From Deltaproteobacteria bacterium RIFCSPLOWO2_12_FULL_60_16 (lineage in GTDB: Bacteria; Desulfobacterota; Binatia; UBA9968), in assembly GCA_001798565.1 (NCBI GenBank), contig MGSR01000078.1, forward strand, positions 1 through 5,909: 5,909 nucleotides of DNA. The letters run 5' to 3'. The notes under the pieces were generated by a model. The model worked only from the letters and a program-made list of their open reading frames with translations, was not told the origin of the DNA and searched no databases. Both the position numbers and the translations under genes were made by a program. Position 1 is the stretch's first letter; the number at the start of each line of letters is the position of its first letter. Below are positions 1 to 5,909 of this stretch, one piece after another.

Positions 1-29
1 ACCTCAAGGAACGGGCCGGGGAAAAATGA
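1..29 (+). CDS. possible C-terminal tail of an upstream gene (partial)
   Basis: The frame beginning at base 3 reads LKERAGEK and stops at TGA 27-29. A charged tail ending here, about 35 bases before a strong intrinsic terminator (65-97), fits the end of a gene whose body lies left of the window. The other two frames stay open past the terminator and are less likely. Only eight residues are visible, so no family can be named. The call rests mainly on the terminator behind it. Confidence 0.3.
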
Positions 30-64
30 ATGCAGCGGCGCTCTCCTGCCGTCGAAAACCGCGC

Positions 65-97
65 GCGCCGGACAGGATCCCGGTGCTTGTTTTTTTT
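65..97 (+). terminator. intrinsic (rho-independent) terminator of the upstream unit
   Basis: A seven-pair stem is formed by GCGCCGG (65-71) and CCGGTGC (80-86), with one G-U wobble and an 8-nt loop. TTG and then eight T residues (90-97) follow directly. This is the layout of a + strand intrinsic terminator. It lies between the possible gene tail ending at 29 and the AAA ATPase start at 125. The ATPase gene therefore probably has its own promoter, which would have to lie in or just after the T-tract. A weak TTGTTT (87-92)/TAGAAG (110-115) pair with 17-bp spacing is present, but I do not call it. Confidence 0.75.
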
Positions 98-124
98 GCC
101 GCCTTTACATAGAAGAACATAAAG

Positions 125-1252
125 ATGCATAAAAGACCTTTCAGCCTGACGGCCGACCTGGACTTCCTTTACGCCAGCGATCACCATCAGCGGGTTTTTG
201 AAGAGACCTTAGCTGCTATCCAGCGTCGAGACGGGCTGATATGCGTCGTCGGGGACTCGGGCACGGGGAAGACTATCCTCTGCCGGCGGCTCTTGCAGGA
301 GTTGAACGGAGATTTTAACGTGGTGCTCGTGAATACCCCGCCGCGGACCCCCCAGGACATAACCGAGACCCTCGATACCGCTTTTCGCGATATGGAAGGC
401 GACTCCAAAATTCCCCTCGCAGTCTTCGATGAAGCGCAACACCTGGATTTTCGCTGCCTGGACCATGTGAAGTTCCTCACCAATCTGGACAGGAATGCGG
501 AAAAGCTGCTTCAGATTGTTTTGGTCGGCCAGCCGGAACTCGCGGCGAAATTGGGTCACAAACGATTCCAGCAGCTCGAACAGAGGATCGGCGCCAAACT
601 CAAGGTAGGGCCTCTCAAGAAGAAAGAGGTGCTGCCCTATTTGACACACCGTCTCACGGTTGCCGGCCTCGCGGACGAGATTCGATTTACCGGGTTCGCG
701 GCCCGCTATCTTCATCGCAAAACTTCAGGTGTCCCTCGGCTGATTAACCGCGTCGCAAATCTCGCCGTGGAGCAGGCCGGGCAGCGAGGCGGCAAAATCG
801 GCGTGGGGCAAGTCAGACAATCTTTTTTAAAGGTTGCCGCCACACGGGAGAATTGGATCACGCCGAAAAAACCGGCCTTCCGGCTCGGACGGCTCTCCGC
901 GCTCGTTCTTCTCCTGGTTTTATCCCTGCTGGCGCTGCTGTATTACAACCCCGAATGGCGGGCGCTCGTGGTCGCAGAACCGGCGGACAAGAGCCGATCA
1001 CAGCCGGCCGCCTCCCGGTTCGTTATCAAAACGGGCACCTTCCTGGTCAGAGATCAAGCGGAGGAGTTACGGGGTCAGCTGGGTAAACAAGGCTTTCCTT
1101 CGGCCGTCGTGGAGAAACAGTTCGGAGACGGATGGACTCTCTACCAGGTTCGTCTGGCCGGCCAGTATAGCAAGGATGAATCCGACACCATTATAGATTT
1201 GCTCCGCACGATCGGCGTTAAGAGCGTGGATGCCGTAGAGATGAAGCCCTGA
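125..1252 (+). CDS. ExeA/DamX-like AAA ATPase with single membrane segment and C-terminal SPOR domain
   Basis: This 375-residue protein has an ExeA/GspA-type ATPase module at its N-terminus. It begins with a shortened form of the family's 'PFxLTxDxxFLY' opening (residues 5-16). Walker A is GDSGTGKT (43-50), Walker B is LAVFDEAQHL (98-107), and the family's VGQPEL segment is at 134-139. 'SGVPRLINRV' (201-210) is the usual C-terminal helix of this ATPase group. A strongly hydrophobic stretch at about 256-273 predicts one transmembrane helix. Residues 298-372 look like a SPOR domain, which binds denuded glycan strands of peptidoglycan. The expected topology is cytoplasmic ATPase and periplasmic SPOR, as in DamX. 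ExeA itself usually carries a different peptidoglycan-binding domain. ATG 125 is the first possible start after an in-frame TAG at 110-112; its ribosome site (AGAAG, 111-115) is weak. A role in envelope assembly, secretion or division is inferred. Confidence 0.88.
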   Translation: MHKRPFSLTADLDFLYASDHHQRVFEETLAAIQRRDGLICVVGDSGTGKTILCRRLLQELNGDFNVVLVNTPPRTPQDITETLDTAFRDMEGDSKIPLAVFDEAQHLDFRCLDHVKFLTNLDRNAEKLLQIVLVGQPELAAKLGHKRFQQLEQRIGAKLKVGPLKKKEVLPYLTHRLTVAGLADEIRFTGFAARYLHRKTSGVPRLINRVANLAVEQAGQRGGKIGVGQVRQSFLKVAATRENWITPKKPAFRLGRLSALVLLLVLSLLALLYYNPEWRALVVAEPADKSRSQPAASRFVIKTGTFLVRDQAEELRGQLGKQGFPSAVVEKQFGDGWTLYQVRLAGQYSKDESDTIIDLLRTIGVKSVDAVEMKP

Positions 1253-1286
1253 ACTCATTGTGGGAGAATTGGTTTCGTCTACGCCC

Positions 1287-1547
1287 ATGCCCAAAGTCGT
1301 GATCTATACCACAAATTACTGCCCTTTCTGTACTAGGGCGAAGGCGCTTCTGCGTACCAAGCATATCGATTTTGAGGAGATCGACATAACCCTTGACGAG
1401 CACCTTCGGGAGGAGGTGACGCGGCTGTCCGGTCGCAGGACGGCGCCGCAGATCTTTATCGACGGGAAATCCGTCGGAGGCTTCGACGACATCAAGGAGC
1501 TGGACATGTCGGGAGAGCTCGACCGCCTCCTCGGAATTCAGCCCTAG
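1287..1547 (+). CDS. grxC: glutaredoxin (Grx3/GrxC type)
   Basis: This is a small cytoplasmic thiol-disulfide oxidoreductase of 86 residues that uses glutathione as reductant. It opens with MPKVVIYTT, as classic Grx3 proteins do. The dithiol active site CPFC is at residues 12-15, the cis-proline segment TAPQIFID at 52-59, and the glutathione-binding GG-F-DD at 64-68. The length matches monomeric Grx. The start is chosen by homology: an in-frame GTG at 1260 would add nine unlikely residues, and neither start has a good Shine-Dalgarno. The gene begins 34 bp after the ATPase stop (7 bp with the GTG start), so co-transcription is likely although the functions differ. Its stop codon overlaps that of the convergent DedA gene. 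Confidence 0.92.
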   Translation: MPKVVIYTTNYCPFCTRAKALLRTKHIDFEEIDITLDEHLREEVTRLSGRRTAPQIFIDGKSVGGFDDIKELDMSGELDRLLGIQP

Positions 1548-2143
1548 GCTCCCGGCCGGCTTCTCTGCAGAGCTTTTTTCTTTCTTTTATTGTTGATCAG
1601 ATAAATGGCGACGAGGCCCGCCAGCACCAGGAAGAGTCCGATCTGGGCCAGCCTTACGCCCTGGACGACCGCCTCAAGGCTCTGGCCGAACAGGTATCCG
1701 ACCCTGCCGATAACAAGAGCCCAGACAAGAGAGCCGATCAGGTTAAATAGAAAGAAGCGCCCGAATCCCATGCCGAGATAGCCCGCTGTCATGGCGCCGG
1801 CGAACCGGAGCCCGTAGAAAAAGCGGACGAGAAACACCGATTTCCCGCCGTGGCGCCGGATCAGATCTTCACCCTTGAAGAGGCGATGCTCGCCTATAAA
1901 GCGCAGCAGGCGGTTGGCCAAAGGGTGTTGGCCTCCGGCTCTCTGGCTGCGGCCGAGCCAGAAAAAAATGTTATCGCCGATGATCGCGGCCAGCGTGGCA
2001 ATCAGCACCAGGATGGCAAAATTTAGGTGGCCCTCGTAGACAAGAAAGCCTCCGGCGATGAGAACGACCTCTCCTTCGATGAAAGTGCCGAAAAAAATGA
2101 CCAGATATCGGTACTCGACGAAGTATTGAAGGAGAGTCTCCAT
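1544..2143 (-). CDS. DedA family integral membrane protein (SNARE-associated/VTT domain)
   Basis: This 199-residue polytopic inner-membrane protein has the layout of the DedA/VTT family. Members act in membrane homeostasis; some recycle the undecaprenyl phosphate or phosphatidylethanolamine carrier across the membrane, and others affect proton-dependent drug or pH tolerance. Visible family features are the acidic FIEGE segment (residues 21-25), GDN (56-58) at the end of a long hydrophobic region, and the R-FFYGLRF-AGAMTAGYLGM region (107-125) with Arg107 and Arg113. Two further hydrophobic helices lie at about 130-150 and 165-183, and the tail is very basic (NNKRKKK, 184-190). The acidic and arginine positions correspond to residues essential in E. 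coli DedA homologues. A GGAG lies five bases upstream of the ATG. Which subfamily or substrate applies cannot be told from sequence alone. Confidence 0.9.
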   Translation of the reverse strand: METLLQYFVEYRYLVIFFGTFIEGEVVLIAGGFLVYEGHLNFAILVLIATLAAIIGDNIFFWLGRSQRAGGQHPLANRLLRFIGEHRLFKGEDLIRRHGGKSVFLVRFFYGLRFAGAMTAGYLGMGFGRFFLFNLIGSLVWALVIGRVGYLFGQSLEAVVQGVRLAQIGLFLVLAGLVAIYLINNKRKKKALQRSRPGA

Positions 2144-2166
2144 CAGAGCTCCGGAGCCCGTCTCTT

Positions 2167-2172
2167 ATCATA
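2167..2172 (-). promoter_or_regulatory. possible -10 element of the DedA gene
   Basis: Read on the - strand this is TATGAT, a five-of-six match to the sigma-70 -10 box. It would start transcription about 17 bases before the DedA ATG, leaving room for the GGAG at 2149-2152. No convincing -35 is found 16-18 bases further upstream, so the call is tentative. A short AGCCC/GGGCT inverted repeat (2172-2187) lies over the spacer. Confidence 0.25.
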
Positions 2173-2254
2173 GCCCTTTGTCGGGCTTCAAGGTTCGAAG
2201 GATTCGCTCAACGGTAGGCCCGATACTGGCGCGGCGGGGCAAGGAAGCGAAAAG

Positions 2255-2330
2255 TGGAGGCGGCGAGCGGATTCGAACCGCTGCATCGAGGTTTTGCAGA
2301 CCTCTCCCTTAACCACTTGGGTACGCCGCC
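2255..2330 (-). tRNA. tRNA-Cys (anticodon GCA), CCA encoded
   Basis: Read on the - strand, the 76-nt sequence folds as a cloverleaf. The acceptor stem is GGCGGCG/CGCCGCC and the D arm is CCC/GGG around AAGTGGTTAA. The anticodon stem GAGGT/ACCTC holds the loop CTGCAAA, giving anticodon GCA. The T stem AGCGG/CCGCT holds the loop TTCGAAT. The discriminator base is U73, the identity base for cysteinyl-tRNA synthetase, and the 3' CCA is encoded (2255-2257). All stems pair perfectly, so the gene should be functional. It stands alone with no other tRNA in view. No clear terminator follows it on the - strand before the DedA gene. Confidence 0.97.
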
Positions 2331-2340
2331 CTTTTCCATG

Positions 2341-2369
2341 CTGTAACACGAATTTTCCCTCCCTTGCAA
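2341..2369 (-). promoter_or_regulatory. candidate sigma-70 promoter for tRNA-Cys
   Basis: On the - strand, TTGCAA (2369-2364) is a fair -35 box. It is separated by exactly 17 bp from TTACAG (2346-2341), a weak -10. Transcription would start around 2335, a few bases before the mature tRNA 5' end at 2330. The call rests on position and spacing more than on the -10 match. Confidence 0.35.
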
Positions 2370-2385
2370 GCTCAGGCCTCAATTA

Positions 2386-2414
2386 TTGACAACCGTAAAT
2401 GAAACAAGTAATTA
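2386..2414 (+). promoter_or_regulatory. candidate sigma-70 promoter of the ferredoxin-fusion/rimI operon
   Basis: A perfect TTGACA -35 box (2386-2391) is followed after 17 bp by TAATTA (2409-2414), in an AT-rich pocket that contrasts with the GC-rich genes around it. The predicted start near 2421 gives a short leader containing GAGGT (2424-2428), which lies 11 bases before the ATG at 2440. The -35 is convincing; the -10 is weak. Confidence 0.5.
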
Positions 2415-2430
2415 CATAACAGTGAGGTAA

Positions 2431-3831
<1,401 letters not shown>

Positions 3832-3844
3832 ACAGAAGATCGAC

Positions 3845-4348
3845 ATGGAAACGTTCGCGGAGAAGCTGCGGGGGCGGCATGGCGGGTTTTCCGCGGCTCC
3901 GGGTGCCGTTCATTTTCGGCAGATCCATGCGCCGGATGTGGACGAGATCATGACGATAGAACAGGCCTCTTTTGCCTTTCCCTGGAGTCCTCGGTTTTTT
4001 CTTCAAGAGCTTCGGGTCCCTTGCGCGCGTTCCCTGCTGGCGCTTTTGGGCGGCAAAGCGGTCGGATACATCATCTACTGGCTGTTACCGGGAGAGGTGG
4101 ACATCCACAATCTCGCTGTGCATCCGGCTCATCGCCGGCAGGGGATCGCCACGTCCCTCTTGCGCCAAGTGATCGAAGAGGCCAAGCGCAACGCCTCCAC
4201 CAGGGTAACGCTCGAGGTGAGGAAATCGAACGAGGCGGCGCAGAGGCTTTACCACTCTCTGGGATTCGAGGCGCGGGGAATCCGCCAGGGTTACTACTCC
4301 GATGACGGCGAAGACGCCTTAGCCATGATCCTCGAGTTTGACATTTAA
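3845..4348 (+). CDS. rimI: RimI-type ribosomal-protein alanine N-acetyltransferase (GNAT)
   Basis: This GNAT acetyltransferase of 167 residues is predicted to use acetyl-CoA to acetylate the N-terminal alanine of ribosomal protein S18 or similar proteins. The RimI-specific 'IEQASFAFPWS' is at residues 38-48. The acetyl-CoA-binding motif A is NLAVHPAHRRQGIATSLL (89-106), with the R-R-Q-G-I-A pyrophosphate loop. Motif B is LEVRKSNEAAQRLYHSLGF (123-141), including Glu124 and Tyr136 at the expected catalytic positions, and the conserved R-GYY is at 147-151. The first 22 residues are an extension beyond typical RimI proteins. No later in-frame start precedes the conserved core, so ATG 3845, with a weak AGAAG six bases upstream, is retained. 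It starts 13 bp after the ferredoxin fusion and is probably in the same operon. Confidence 0.92.
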   Translation: METFAEKLRGRHGGFSAAPGAVHFRQIHAPDVDEIMTIEQASFAFPWSPRFFLQELRVPCARSLLALLGGKAVGYIIYWLLPGEVDIHNLAVHPAHRRQGIATSLLRQVIEEAKRNASTRVTLEVRKSNEAAQRLYHSLGFEARGIRQGYYSDDGEDALAMILEFDI

Positions 4349-4413
4349 CTTCCTCCCAAGGCCTCAGACGAGCATCCGGTAGATATAAAGTAAATCATTA
4401 ATATTGTCGGTGT

Positions 4414-4429
4414 AATTATTGAAATAATT
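4414..4429. repeat. AT-rich inverted repeat
   Basis: Two exact 7-bp arms, AATTATT and AATAATT, are separated by GA. They lie inside the AT-rich segment upstream of the TTGACT box. The repeat could be a protein-binding site or part of an UP-like element. AT-rich DNA produces such repeats by chance fairly often, so the functional meaning is weak. Confidence 0.4.
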
Positions 4430-4458
4430 GCTATTTTAATTTTCCTTAGTCACCCTTG

Positions 4459-4474
4459 ACTGGAGCGCTCCAGT
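4459..4474. promoter_or_regulatory. 16-bp perfect palindrome overlapping a TTGACT -35-like box (operator candidate)
   Basis: ACTGGAGCGCTCCAGT is identical to its reverse complement over all 16 bases. It begins inside TTGACT (4456-4461). A dimeric regulator bound here would cover the -35/-10 spacer of a promoter whose best -10, TAAGGT (4480-4485), is poor. CACC (4451-4454) and GGTG (4476-4479) extend the symmetry on the outside. If transcribed, the same sequence would form a hairpin with stem ACTGGA/TCCAGT and loop GCGC. There is no T-tract behind it, so it is not a terminator. Confidence 0.5.
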
Positions 4475-4499
4475 TGGTGTAAGGTAGGTATGCTCTTTA

Positions 4500-4533
4500 T
4501 AGCGGTCTGAAGTTTGCGGCCGCTAATTTTTTT
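4500..4533 (+). terminator. intrinsic terminator or attenuator upstream of carD
   Basis: The stem TAGCGGTC (4500-4507)/GGCCGCTA (4518-4525) has eight pairs, one of them G-U, around a 10-nt loop. It is followed by one A and seven T residues (4527-4533). The shape is that of a + strand intrinsic terminator. It is 150 bases past the rimI stop, so it may end that operon. It is also only about 40 bases after the TTGACT box, so it could attenuate a transcript starting there or end a small RNA. Confidence 0.6.
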
Positions 4534-4714
4534 GCTCTCTTTTCACTGGCTAGGACGGATTGTGGTTGTACCCATCGCAAGCATCGCGTCATCCTCGTTT
4601 TCCTGCCGGTTCTTTCAGCACTATTGTAGACCAAGCCTCTTGTTCCCACTGTCTATCTGTTTGTCTTGGCTGATGGCAGGTCTTGGTCAAGGTGTGGGGA
4701 GGCTATTCCAGCTC

Positions 4715-4721
4715 AGGAGGT
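4715..4721 (+). promoter_or_regulatory. strong ribosome binding site of carD
   Basis: AGGAGGT is a near-perfect complement to the 16S rRNA 3' end. It sits eight bases before ATG 4730, fixes the carD start and predicts efficient translation. It is by far the best ribosome site in the window. Confidence 0.85.
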
Positions 4722-4729
4722 AGTTACTT

Positions 4730-5212
4730 ATGTTCAAGGTTGGTGAGAAGGTTGTATACCCCGCCCATGGGGTGGGCGAAATTGAAGCCATACGTACCCA
4801 AGTCATCTCGGGGACAGAGAAGAAATTTTACATGCTGCGGATTCTCGATACGGATATGAAAATCATGATCCCGATTGACCATGTGGAGTCCGTTGGGCTG
4901 AGAAAGGTCATTGATCGGCATATGGTCTCCCAGGTCTACAAGGTCTTGCGGCAAAAGAAGGTGGAGACAGACCAGCAGACGTGGAACCGGCGGTACCGGG
5001 AATACACAGAAAAAATCAAAACCGGCTCTATCCTGGAGATCGCCAAGGTCCTGCGGGACCTGTTTGTCCTGAAAGGAGACAAGGAACTTTCGTTCGGCGA
5101 GCGGAAAATGCTGGACACCGCGAGGAATCTGTTGGTGAAGGAACTCTCCATCGCCCGCTCCCATTCGGAAGATAAGATCATGGAGGAGCTGAGACATATC
5201 TTCACCCATTGA
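4730..5212 (+). CDS. carD: CarD/CdnL family RNA polymerase-binding transcription regulator
   Basis: This 160-residue CdnL-type protein binds the RNA polymerase beta subunit and stabilises open promoter complexes, especially at rRNA and growth-related promoters. The N-terminal RNAP-interaction domain (residues 1-60) opens with the family signature F-VGEKVVYPAHGVGEI and includes the Y34-M-L-R and I-M-I-P strands. The helical DNA-binding domain (65-160) carries W85 in 'QQTWNRRYRE', the tryptophan that wedges into the minor groove at the -10 upstream edge in characterised CarD proteins. It also has EIAKVLRDL (103-111) and SFGERKMLDTARNLLVKEL (121-139). Length and both domains are complete. The product is cytoplasmic. 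The gene has its own strong ribosome site and terminator, so it is probably a single-gene unit. Confidence 0.94.
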   Translation: MFKVGEKVVYPAHGVGEIEAIRTQVISGTEKKFYMLRILDTDMKIMIPIDHVESVGLRKVIDRHMVSQVYKVLRQKKVETDQQTWNRRYREYTEKIKTGSILEIAKVLRDLFVLKGDKELSFGERKMLDTARNLLVKELSIARSHSEDKIMEELRHIFTH

Positions 5213-5245
5213 ATCGTTTTGAGCGAATGCCTGGTTGTTTGTAAG

Positions 5246-5277
5246 GGCCGAGAGGAAAACCTCTCGGCCTTTTTTTT
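5246..5277 (+). terminator. intrinsic terminator of carD
   Basis: A perfect 10-bp stem, GGCCGAGAGG (5246-5255)/CCTCTCGGCC (5260-5269), closes an AAAA loop. Eight T residues follow (5270-5277). It lies 33 bases after the carD stop. On the opposite strand no T-tract follows the stem, so it should act mainly on carD and less on the convergent gene. Confidence 0.95.
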
Positions 5278-5315
5278 AAGTCCGCCTCATAGCAAGTTGG
5301 ATGGCTGCGTCTTAT

Positions 5316-5771
5316 TCACTCCACAGCCTTCACCGAACTTCGGATCTCTTCGATATGGGCCTTTTTGATTGCCGTCTGGCCGGCGGTGATCGTCGGATCG
5401 GTATAGGTCGGTTGAGTTTTTCCCTGGGCATCGTAGACCGCGTTTAGGGCTGTCCTTAGCTCTGTGATGTGCGCGGTTTTAACCTGTGTAGCCCCGACGG
5501 TAAGAGTAGGGTCAGTATAGGTGAAAGCTCCAAGACCGTTGCGCGATCTTAGGGTATCGATGTCTTGGCGCAATTCAGTGACATGAACAGCCTTCACGGG
5601 GGTGACTTGCGCGGTCAGAGGGTCGTCAGTGAAGGTAAAAGGCACCGGGATGGATATTTTCTTAAAACGGACATCCGGTTGATTAGCATGAAACGAGTTG
5701 GAGTCCCGATTGTCTCCCCAGGTATAGTAGAAGAAGCTGTTATCAGCCACCGCCATGTCATAGTCACCCAT
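5316..5771 (-). CDS. C-terminal part of a surface/secreted protein with three 38-residue TELR repeats
   Basis: The 151 residues read from the only in-frame ATG are almost certainly not a whole protein. Reading upstream of that ATG continues sensibly (FRITTQSFP, then VFPDY-MGDYDMAVADN). The segment YMGDYDMAVADNSFFYYTWGDNR resembles the 'DYMG-A-D...-W-D-R' end of BNR/sialidase-like beta-propeller proteins. Residues 45-82, 83-120 and 121-151 are three tandem repeats with an exact 38-residue period and the core TD-x-x-[LI]-T-x3-T-x-[VI]-K-x2-H-[VI]-x-E-[LI]-R. The third repeat is cut short by the stop. From memory, similar repeats end large secreted or cell-surface proteins in Acidobacteria and related lineages. 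No anchor motif or membrane helix follows them. No ribosome site precedes the ATG. Export and surface location are inferred, since the N-terminus is missing. Confidence 0.65.
   Translation of the reverse strand: MGDYDMAVADNSFFYYTWGDNRDSNSFHANQPDVRFKKISIPVPFTFTDDPLTAQVTPVKAVHVTELRQDIDTLRSRNGLGAFTYTDPTLTVGATQVKTAHITELRTALNAVYDAQGKTQPTYTDPTITAGQTAIKKAHIEEIRSSVKAVE
5319..5639 (-). repeat. three tandem 38-codon protein repeats
   Basis: The units occupy 5639-5526, 5525-5412 and 5411-5319 on the - strand, reading FTFTDDPLT, FTYTDPTLT and PTYTDPTIT at their starts. Spacing is exactly 114 bp, while the DNA between units has diverged. The duplication is therefore old and kept at the protein level. Confidence 0.75.
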
Positions 5772-5909
5772 GTAGTCGGGGAATACAGATGTATCCTGGT
5801 TAACAACAACCGGGAAAGATTGGGTCGTGATACGAAAGTTCGATCCAAACGTGACAGAGAGCCGGAGACGGTGCCAACCACACCAAATGTATTGATGAGG
5901 GAGTTAGTA
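5772..5909 (-). pseudogene. upstream part of the TELR-repeat gene, interrupted by an apparent one-base frameshift
   Basis: In the frame of the TELR repeats the reading is open back to a TAA at 5904-5906, but it becomes implausible above about 5855 (IWCGWHRLR). In the next frame the sequence from the window edge reads a protein-like NTFGVVGTVSGSLS (about 5893-5852) and then turns into an arginine-rich, unlikely sequence. Joining the two around 5852-5860 gives a smooth beta-propeller-like segment (GTVSGS, then VTFGSNFRIT). This implies a single missing base. It may be a real mutation or a sequencing or assembly error. The 5' portion of the gene lies outside the window. Confidence 0.5.

Larger units (their letters stand above)
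4349..4729 (+). other. non-coding block between rimI and carD with promoter, palindrome and terminator-like elements
   Basis: No credible coding sequence occupies these 381 bases. From about 4380 to 4446 the DNA is strikingly AT-rich and includes an AATTATT-GA-AATAATT inverted repeat (4414-4429). Next come TTGACT with an overlapping 16-bp palindrome (4456-4474), then a hairpin with a T-tract (4500-4533). The remaining roughly 195 bases before carD are pyrimidine-rich with no clear further element other than a weak TATTGT (4622-4627) and the carD ribosome site. The block either ends the rimI transcript and starts carD, or forms a long regulated carD leader. Confidence 0.6.

Noticed and set aside
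26..112. 28-codon frame starting with ATGA at 26 (MNAAAL...)
   Set aside because: It would run straight through the intrinsic terminator at 65-97 and has no recognisable features.
209..715. Long open frame opposite the AAA ATPase gene
   Set aside because: It lies wholly antisense to a well-supported gene with clear Walker motifs, and its product has no family features.
1558..1590. CTCTGCAGAG palindrome and T-rich tract after the glutaredoxin stop, terminator-like
   Set aside because: The stem is only three to four pairs when folded with a loop. The T-tract is explained by lysine/arginine codons in the DedA tail on the other strand.
2172..2187. AGCCC/GGGCT hairpin between tRNA-Cys and the DedA gene as a tRNA terminator
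   Set aside because: The stem has five pairs and no T-tract on either side, so it is not a credible intrinsic terminator.
2230..2266. GC-rich GGCGGCG-like repeats next to the tRNA 3' end as an integration (att) site
   Set aside because: The similarity is a few bases of simple GC sequence. No integrase and no duplicate of the tRNA 3' end are in the window.
4410..4500. Sigma-54 promoter (GG-N10-GC) in the rimI-carD gap
   Set aside because: No GG/GC pair with the required spacing was found; the closest candidates have wrong spacing or lack the GC.
4514..4723. 69-codon open frame with a TTG start between rimI and carD
   Set aside because: No ribosome site, odd Ser/Phe/Leu-rich composition, a start inside the terminator hairpin, and overlap with the carD ribosome site region. 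Best read as leader or non-coding DNA.
4724..5209. Long open frame opposite carD
   Set aside because: Mirror of the carD coding sequence; carD has a complete family signature, ribosome site and terminator.

Overview
The window is chromosomal DNA from a moderately GC-rich Gram-negative-type bacterium. It has seven protein genes, one tRNA and two or three clear intrinsic terminators. No plasmid, phage, IS or CRISPR hallmarks are visible. Three things point away from the Enterobacteria: a CdnL/CarD-type RNA polymerase-binding protein, a secretion-type AAA ATPase carrying a periplasmic SPOR domain, and C-terminal 'TELR' repeats of a sort I associate with Acidobacteria, NC10, Nitrospirota and deltaproteobacteria-like lineages. 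That placement is inference; no ribosomal RNA is present to settle it.

Left part (1-2143). A possible tail of an upstream gene is followed by a strong terminator (65-97). Next come an ExeA/DamX-like AAA ATPase with one membrane segment and a SPOR domain (125-1252), then a glutaredoxin (1287-1547), both on the + strand. A DedA-family membrane protein runs toward them on the - strand. The two convergent genes end on the same CTAG tetranucleotide.

Middle (2144-4348). A tRNA-Cys(GCA) with encoded CCA lies on the - strand. From the same intergenic space a consensus-like -35 box (TTGACA) points right into the most unusual gene of the window. It encodes a 463-residue protein with an Allochromatium-type 2[4Fe-4S] ferredoxin, a long Pro/Ala/Lys linker, a hydrophobic membrane region and a C-terminal domain resembling Hsp20/alpha-crystallin. 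The gene for the RimI N-acetyltransferase follows 13 bp later, probably in the same transcript.

Right part (4349-5909). A 381-bp non-coding block holds an AT-rich stretch, a 16-bp perfect palindrome overlapping a TTGACT box, and a hairpin followed by seven T residues. The block may be a terminator plus promoter, an attenuated carD leader, or a small RNA. carD (4730-5212) follows, with a near-perfect Shine-Dalgarno and a strong terminator. Convergent to it, on the - strand, is the 3' end of a surface or secreted protein gene. It carries three 38-residue repeats and appears to be broken by a one-base frameshift near 5852-5860, close to the window edge.

The genes look like ordinary housekeeping and envelope functions (redox, membrane homeostasis, ribosomal-protein modification, transcription control). 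The ferredoxin-membrane-Hsp20-like fusion is the best candidate for undescribed biology.
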